DNA of 64,000 nt from Terfezia claveryi (lineage: Eukaryota; Ascomycota; Pezizomycetes; Pezizales; Pezizaceae): contig WHUX01000208.1 of assembly GCA_015179025.1 (NCBI GenBank), positions 27,311 to 91,310 of the forward strand, written 5' to 3'. The stretch's first letter is position 1; every line of letters begins with the position of its first letter. Shown here one piece after another: positions 58,718 through 64,000 of the stretch. Below the pieces are notes generated by a model. The model was given only the letters and a program-made list of their open reading frames with translations. It had not been told where the DNA came from and ran no database searches. The position numbers and the translations under genes are program-made.

Positions 58718-59170
58718 TCATGGAGCGGGGCAGGGCTTCCGGGGGTAATGCTGGTGGAATAGGGCGACCAAGTCCTGTGCATTTTCCAAATCTTCGGCAG
58801 GTTGCCAGGTCGCCTCCTCATCCTCTAGCCACTTAACCTTGTACTGCAGATGCCTATACCTCTTCCGCGAGTCCAGCACTTCCTCTACCTCCCATTCCTC
58901 TTCCCCTTCAATAACCACTGGAGGGGGTAGGGGGTGTTTCTGTCCTGGAAAGGGGTCATCCACAGCAGGCTCGATCTCGGAGACATGAACAACCAGGTGC
59001 TGTTTGATATCTTTGGGAAACCTCAATCGATAGGCGTAAGTTCCCACAGCTGCCAATACCTTAAAGGGTCCCAAGAATTTATGATCCAGCTTGCGGGAGG
59101 GGCATTCTGTTTGGAAATGCCGGCTGGAAAGCCATACCTTGTCTCCTGGCTGATATCTGGGGGCTGGCAA
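58718..59170 (-). pseudogene. Element C: integrase C-terminal domain and chromodomain
   Basis: The frame encodes YQPGDKVWLSSRHFQT, KLDHKFLGPFKVLA, VVHVSEIEPAVDDPF and then the chromodomain WEVEEVLDSRKRYRHLQY, VKWLEDEEATWQPAEDL, LVALFHQHYP. The aromatic cage positions (first Trp/Tyr, KWL, and TWQP) are kept. Chromodomains guide such elements to methylated histone H3K9 heterochromatin. A stop separates it from the integrase core frame. Confidence 0.85.
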
Positions 59171-59197
59171 CCGTGATCTATTGGCATACTCAGCTTG

Positions 59198-60160
59198 CTA
59201 GGCTTGCGCATATCCCACCTCAGCTTTTAGGGTATAGTGGAGTTCAGTGATTCCAACCGCGAACTCCTTAGCTGGGGGGTAGGCTTTTTGCAGGGGCGCC
59301 AGGGCATCCATGAACCGGAGGTGCCAACTGTAATTAGCTAGGAAAGGGGAGGTTTTGGAGGATTCCAAGAACTGGTTGTTCATGGTGAATTCGCAGGTGG
59401 CCAGCAACGAAACCCAGTTATGCTGCTGGTAATTGACAAAGGCTCGCAGATATTGCTCCATAATGGCGTTTATCCTCTCCAATTGGCCGTCCGTCTGGAG
59501 GTGATATGCCGTTGACAGGCGTACTTTGATCCCCAGAAGTTCGCAGAAGGCTTGCCAGAATTCTGAGGTAAACTGAGAGCCACGGTCGGATACGATCGAC
59601 TCAGGAAGGCCATGGTATCGGAATACATTGTTGAGGTAGAGATTGGCTAACTCTGGGGCGGAGCAGGTGTCCCGGCAAGGTATAACATGCCTCATTTTCG
59701 TCAACCGATCTACCACCATTAAGATGGCATTGAACCCCGAATCTTCTGGCAACCCTGTCACGAAGTCCATAGTCAGGTGCAGCCATGGCCGATCAGGGAT
59801 ATCCAGAGGTTTCAGGGTCCCATACGGGGCGTAGCGGACAGGCTTAGCATGCTTGCAAACGTGGCAGTTCCGTACGTACCGCTCCACGTCCTTTCATTGG
59901 TCAATCCATGTGTATTCCCTGGCCAGAAGCTCTAACGTTATGGCCACTCCAGGGTGACCTGCAACCAGGCTGTCATAGTGTTTCTTGATCAATCGAAGGC
60001 ACAGCTCTCCTTCCGACACATACAGCCATTCGAGATGGTAGAGGAGGCCTTTCTGGACGGTACACTCGGCTAGGGAGATCTTGGGGTGGCGGAGCTGGCC
60101 AGAATCCACTGCGGTGATAATTTCCTTGGCCAGGGGGTCGTCCTCATATGCCTGTCTCAC
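59198..60160 (-). pseudogene. Element C: integrase core
   Basis: The zinc-binding HHCC region is split: HYDSLVAGHPGVAITL lies in the upper frame and RNCHVCKHAK in the lower. The core shows all three acidic residues in TMDFVTGLP, IVSDRGSQFTSEFW and DGQLERINAIMEQYL. Between them, at about 59895, a TGA replaces a sense codon after WIDQ, in keeping with a G-to-A change of Trp. Confidence 0.85.
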
Positions 60161-60382
60161 TAGTTGTCGGAGGTCAGCCTCAGCTTCCGCAAGAGTATTG
60201 GCCGCCAGGTCGAGATTTTCAGGTTTCAGTACTACCTGATTCTAGTACTTCAGCCTTTCATCCCCCCCTTTAGGGAGATCTCCTGATCTCCTGGTCAGTG
60301 CATCTGGCTTACCCCCAGCCTTTCCCGGCCGATACCTTATCTTGAAGTTAAACCAAGAGAGGAATTCCGACCACCTAGCCTG

Positions 60383-61390
60383 TCAGCGATTTAGCAATTT
60401 GGTGGTTGTAAAGTACTCTAGGTTCTTATGGTCAGAGAGGACCTCGATAACCCCCTTTGCCGATTCCAGGTGTGGTCTCCATTCCTCGAATGCTCGCACA
60501 ATGGCCATTAACTCCTTATCATAGATTTCGTAATTACACTCCGCCGGGGAGTGCTTTTTGGAGAAATAGGCACTGGGTGAAGGACTCCATCGACATACTG
60601 GGACAGGATTCCGGCGAGACATAGTCGGAGGCGTCCGTTTCTACGATGCACTCGCTATCAGGGTCAAAATGGCCAGGATTGGGGCTGAGCAGAAGGCTTC
60701 CTTGAGGTTCTGGAAGGCGGATTGGGCTTCTGGATTCCAGTGGAAGGCCCTTTTTGTCAGGTGTGAGCCAGCTTCCACCTTCGTTTTCGTCAAGGCCGTC
60801 AGGGGTGCTGCGATTCTTGAGTATCCCAGGATAAATCAGCGGTAGAAGTTGGCAAATCCTAGGAAGGCCTGCACATCCTTCAAATTGGCTGGGGTTTCCC
60901 ACTCTTGGATTGTAGCAACTTTGGCGGGGTCCATCCTAATACCTTCCGTAGTTATGATCAAGCCCAGGTACTTCACCTCTTGGACGTGAATTCGCATTTT
61001 TCAGGCTTAAGGTACAGCCAGCCTGCTCAGCTTCTCCAAGACTTGCCTGACATGGATTTTGTGCTCTGCCAGAGTATCTGAATAGATCAAGATATCGTGA
61101 GGTAAGCCGTGCAGAACACGTCCAGGAAGTCTCGTAGGGTATCATTAATAAAGTGCTGGAAAGAGGCCGGGGCGTTGGTTAAGCCGAAAGGCATGACATT
61201 GTACTCGAAGTGCCCATACCGGGTGCGGAAGGCCATTTTCCACTCTTCACCTTCAGCTATTCGGACCAGGTTATAGGCTCCCCTCAAATCCAGTTTAGTG
61301 AACCATTTTGCCTTGGAGAGCCTGGCTAATGTTTCCTGATCAGAGGTAGGGGATACCTGTTTTTGACCTTATCTCGTTTAGGCCCCGGTA
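60383..61390 (-). pseudogene. Element C: reverse transcriptase and RNase H
   Basis: RT motifs present are [39 protein letters not shown] and [14 protein letters not shown]. The frame is lost within the YxDD catalytic motif at about 61105, where one base is missing. RNase H follows with [19 protein letters not shown] and [10 protein letters not shown]. Several further frame changes occur between 60540 and 61090. Confidence 0.85.
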
Positions 61391-61586
61391 ATCGACACAC
61401 AACCGGAGAGAGCCATCCGATTTCTTACGAAAAGCACTGGAGCACCCGCTGGTGAAGAGCTATGGCGAATGAAGCTCTTGTTGAGGTTTTCCTCCAATAT
61501 TTCTTAGGGCCTTCCAGCTCTACCCGGGACATTCCGTAGAGGGGCCCATAGGGGAGGGTTTTACCCTCTACCAGCGGAATTGTTAG

Positions 61587-62335
61587 TCATATGGTCGGTG
61601 GGGCGCCAGCTTCTCCCGGCTTTTTCCGAGAACAGATCAATAAACTCGTGGTATTCATCTGGACCATGGCCTTCCACTCCTCCTTAGGTCGCATCTTGTT
61701 GATTTCCAGGTTCACCTCATGTATGGAAAGGGCATGCGCCTTCAGCTTGTGTCTCCTAGTGAGGTAAGCGAAAGCCCCTGCCCCAATAAAGCTAATATTC
61801 AGGGGCTTTGGAGGAGGTTGAACAGGGGAGTAGGGGGAAGGGGGAAGGGAGGAAGGGGGGAACGGAGGGAACAGGGGAGCAGGGCAGTGAGCAGCATTGA
61901 TGTGCGCGGCTGGTGTACCACCTGGGTTGGGTGGGTTATCTGGGGTGGTAATGCACATAGCCCGTGACGGTGGTTTTTGGACCTCACAGTTTGTTCTGCA
62001 ATAATGGCTGTTGAATTGCAAGGTGTAAGAGCCGAAGCTGACTGACACATCGTGCATTCTGAGCCAGGGGATCCCAAGACAATTGGATATTTTAGTTTGG
62101 TTACGAATATTGGAGGTCCTCCGAATGGTCTCCAATGGCACTGGGCAGACACGCGAGGTGGGTAATAGCCCTAGAAGAGATAGGGCGGCCGTCAATGATA
62201 TCAAGAAGCGGGGGGTCTTTAGCTTAGAGGTTGGTATGGAGTTTTTACTGATGAAGGTCTGATCAATGAAGGCTATCCCCGAAGCACCACAATCTATGAG
62301 AGCTGATGTTACCACTGTTTACCATTGAATTTAAC
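61587..62335 (-). pseudogene. Element C: aspartic protease region
   Basis: The frame encodes ALIDCGASGIAFIDQTFISK, in which the active-site triplet is D-C-G where D-S/T-G is most common. VLGIPWLRMHDVSVSFGSYT-like sequence follows across a frameshift, then a Pro-rich linker towards RT with AFAYLTRRHKLKAHALSIHE. Confidence 0.75.
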
Positions 62336-63607
62336 AGTTATTGGTACTACAAAATGCTCGCCAAACAAGCGAAATTCATCAACAGACATAGATGCAGGCA
62401 AAGAAAACACAGATAAAGATAAATGACCCATGATAGGTCCCTTGCTAGTGTCAGCAACTAGGCAAGGGACTCCGCTTTTCCCGACTCCTCTGGGGTCTCG
62501 GACACCACATGTATGGCCAGGGAGAGATTCTTTCGAAGGGGGCAAGCCGCAATGCAGTGTCGGCCTTCCACAGGCTATGCATAGCCCATTATTCCAGTGG
62601 CGTTCCCTCTCTTCTTGGGTCAGGCGAGGCCTGCCTGCCGATAGATCCATAGGCTGGTCCACCGGCTACGAGGGAAGGGTGGGCGGGTTGTTGGTAATAG
62701 GGTCTGTGGCTGAGTGCGAGCAGGTAGAAAGTCGAGCGGGGGGCTGCGTGGGGGAGGCCTTCAGGCTATTTCTAAACCTGGCCATCTTTTGCTCCAATCG
62801 GCTAGCCTGATCAATGAACTCTTCGAGGGTGTGGACATCTGGGAAATTGATGAGTGCCTGCCTTAGCTCCACGCTTAGGCCTTCCTGGAATTGATCCAAT
62901 TTTATTTTGTCACTCCAGTCGACTTCAGCAGCCAACCTAGAGAATTCAGCCACATAAGTGGCGAGGTCGGTGTTCTTTTGTCGAAGGGCTCGAAGGCTCT
63001 TGTGGCCATTCCTTCTGGATCCGGATCCCCAAAGCTCGGTCAAGGATAATGAATAAGGCGGAAATGTCCGCTAGATTGATCCCTATTCCCAAAACATAGG
63101 CTGGACTTGGTCCAGAGCCTTCCCCTCCAGCAGGCCGTAAACGTAGGCAGTTTGTGCTAGGTGGTTGGAAATTTAGCAGCATCTTCATTGAGCTTAATAT
63201 TGATCGAGTTTTTCCAGGCCTTGAGGGGGCCGTTCACTATTAAATTTGGGTGGGGTGGGAGGTCTTGGGTTTTGGTGGGGTGGCAGTCGCTGGTGCCTGT
63301 GCGGTTGCGGCAGCAAGGGCACAGTTGAGATTGCGAATGGTTACTAGTCGTCTGCAAGGTCCTCTCGAGAAGAAGGATTTCATCTTCGGCTTCTTTCAGC
63401 CTTGTTCGGTGTTTTGGAGCTCCACTCCTTGTTTTTCGCCAATCTTATAGATAGCAGTGAAGATATCGATGGCCATTCGGTGGTATTCCAACAGCTGGGC
63501 AGGGTCTGAGGGTATTGGGGTTTCCCTCCATGCTTGAACCTGTTGGTGGGTAACGGGGTTGGTTCGGACATGACAGCATACCAGTTGGTCGAGAAGATCC
63601 AACGTAG
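62309..63607 (-). pseudogene. Element C: gag region
   Basis: Reading from the 5' LTR, the sequence encodes DLLDQLVCCHVRTNPVTHQQ, KLNEDAAKFPTT, ALRQKNTDLATYVAEFSRLA, DQFQEGLSVELRQALINF and RLEQKMARF (capsid). It then gives the knuckle region RLTQEERERHWNNGLCIACG, in which the CCHC motif is incomplete. Coding begins almost immediately after the LTR. At least four frameshifts occur. Confidence 0.8.
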
Positions 63608-64000
63608 TGTAACGAGGGCTCTGGGGGACAAGGCGACCAAGAGGTATGCCAGGGAAGTGGCAAGGGGCAATCGCACACGTAGGAGCCTACGTATGTGATC
63701 TGGGGAAAGGCTAGGGTAAGACACACGTAGGAACGCTACGTGTGTGACCAGGGGGAGGCTAAGAGAGGGGCAAGGGCAAGAGGCAAGAGAGGCAGAGGCA
63801 AGGGACACGAGACACACGGAAGCAGTTGCCGCGTATATCAAGGGAGGCAGCTGGGCTGCAGAGACAAGGCGAGGAGGTGCACAAGGGAGATGCACCAACA
63901 GGAGAGAAGCAAGGCCCTGTATTGGATATACAAGACATTGGATAGGGATCTAACGAGAGGCGGAGAGAGCAAGCTATATATACAGGCTTCCTTCCTGGCC
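63608..64000 (-). repeat. 5' LTR of element C, truncated by the window edge
   Basis: It aligns with 58055 onwards over all 393 visible bases. By eye there are roughly 25-30 differences, mostly G/A and C/T, and a few short indels. About 140 bp are missing beyond the window. Confidence 0.88.

Larger units (their letters stand above)
58055..64000 (-). mobile_element. Ty3/gypsy chromovirus, element C, cut by the window edge
   Basis: The element lies on the minus strand with a complete left (3') LTR at 58055-58591 and the first 393 bp of its right (5') LTR at 63608-64000. The order gag, protease, RT-RNase H, integrase and chromodomain is that of chromoviruses. All domains are recognisable but frames are broken many times, so the copy is dead. 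It sits inside element B. Confidence 0.9.

Overview
The window is nuclear DNA of a filamentous ascomycete fungus. The evidence is a set of fungal genes split by short GT-AG introns (mostly 49-103 nt) with CTAAT/CTGAC-type branch sites. They include a fungal-type hybrid histidine kinase with several PAS domains, a class I myosin ending in the fungal acidic -DDW tail, Yos1, a Zrc1-type zinc transporter, a Pfa4-type palmitoyltransferase, a galacturonate-pathway-like aldolase and an Mlh2-type MutL protein. Coding density is low, intergenic stretches of 1-7 kb are common, and old chromodomain LTR retrotransposons are abundant. This would suit an early-diverging Pezizomycotina lineage such as a truffle-like Pezizomycete, but that placement is inference.

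Region 1-44.5 kb is genic. The order is histidine kinase (+, 3832-7999), myosin I (-, 10313-14543), Yos1 (+, 15259-15666), a dead Harbinger-like DNA transposon (17319-17998), a tRNA-like/SINE-like sequence (18252-18350), Zrc1-like transporter (+, 19953-21700), Pfa4-like DHHC enzyme (+, 22316-23610), an acidic protein of unknown function (+, 25588-26235), a possible small three-exon gene (+, 33054-33708), a DapA-family aldolase (+, 33932-35104) and an Mlh2-like MutL protein (+, 41346-44532). These are unrelated housekeeping and sensing functions: signalling, endocytosis, ER-Golgi transport, metal storage, protein lipidation, sugar-acid catabolism and DNA repair. I see no gene cluster.

Region 45-64 kb is a transposon graveyard. 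It holds a Ty1/copia RT-RNase H relic (-, about 45.1-46.7 kb), two gag relics facing away from each other around a perfect palindrome (48.7-50.5 kb), minisatellites, a relic of a fungal protein of unknown function, and a copia-type LTR with a half-tRNA-Met primer-binding site (53587-53880). From 54.8 kb to the end there is a stack of three chromoviral Ty3/gypsy elements, all on the minus strand. Element A (oldest) is interrupted at 56203 by element B. Element B is interrupted at 58055 by element C, which is the youngest and runs off the window edge inside its second LTR. Older copies are AT-richer and differ from the younger copy mainly by C/T and G/A changes, as expected from repeat-induced mutation or methyl-cytosine deamination.

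The most interesting points are a 3-nt start-codon exon and a stop-free in-frame intron in the myosin gene, an apparent frameshift in the histidine kinase, the copia-type LTR with unusual internal content, the inverted gag junction on a perfect palindrome, and repeated hairpins in the chromoviral LTRs.
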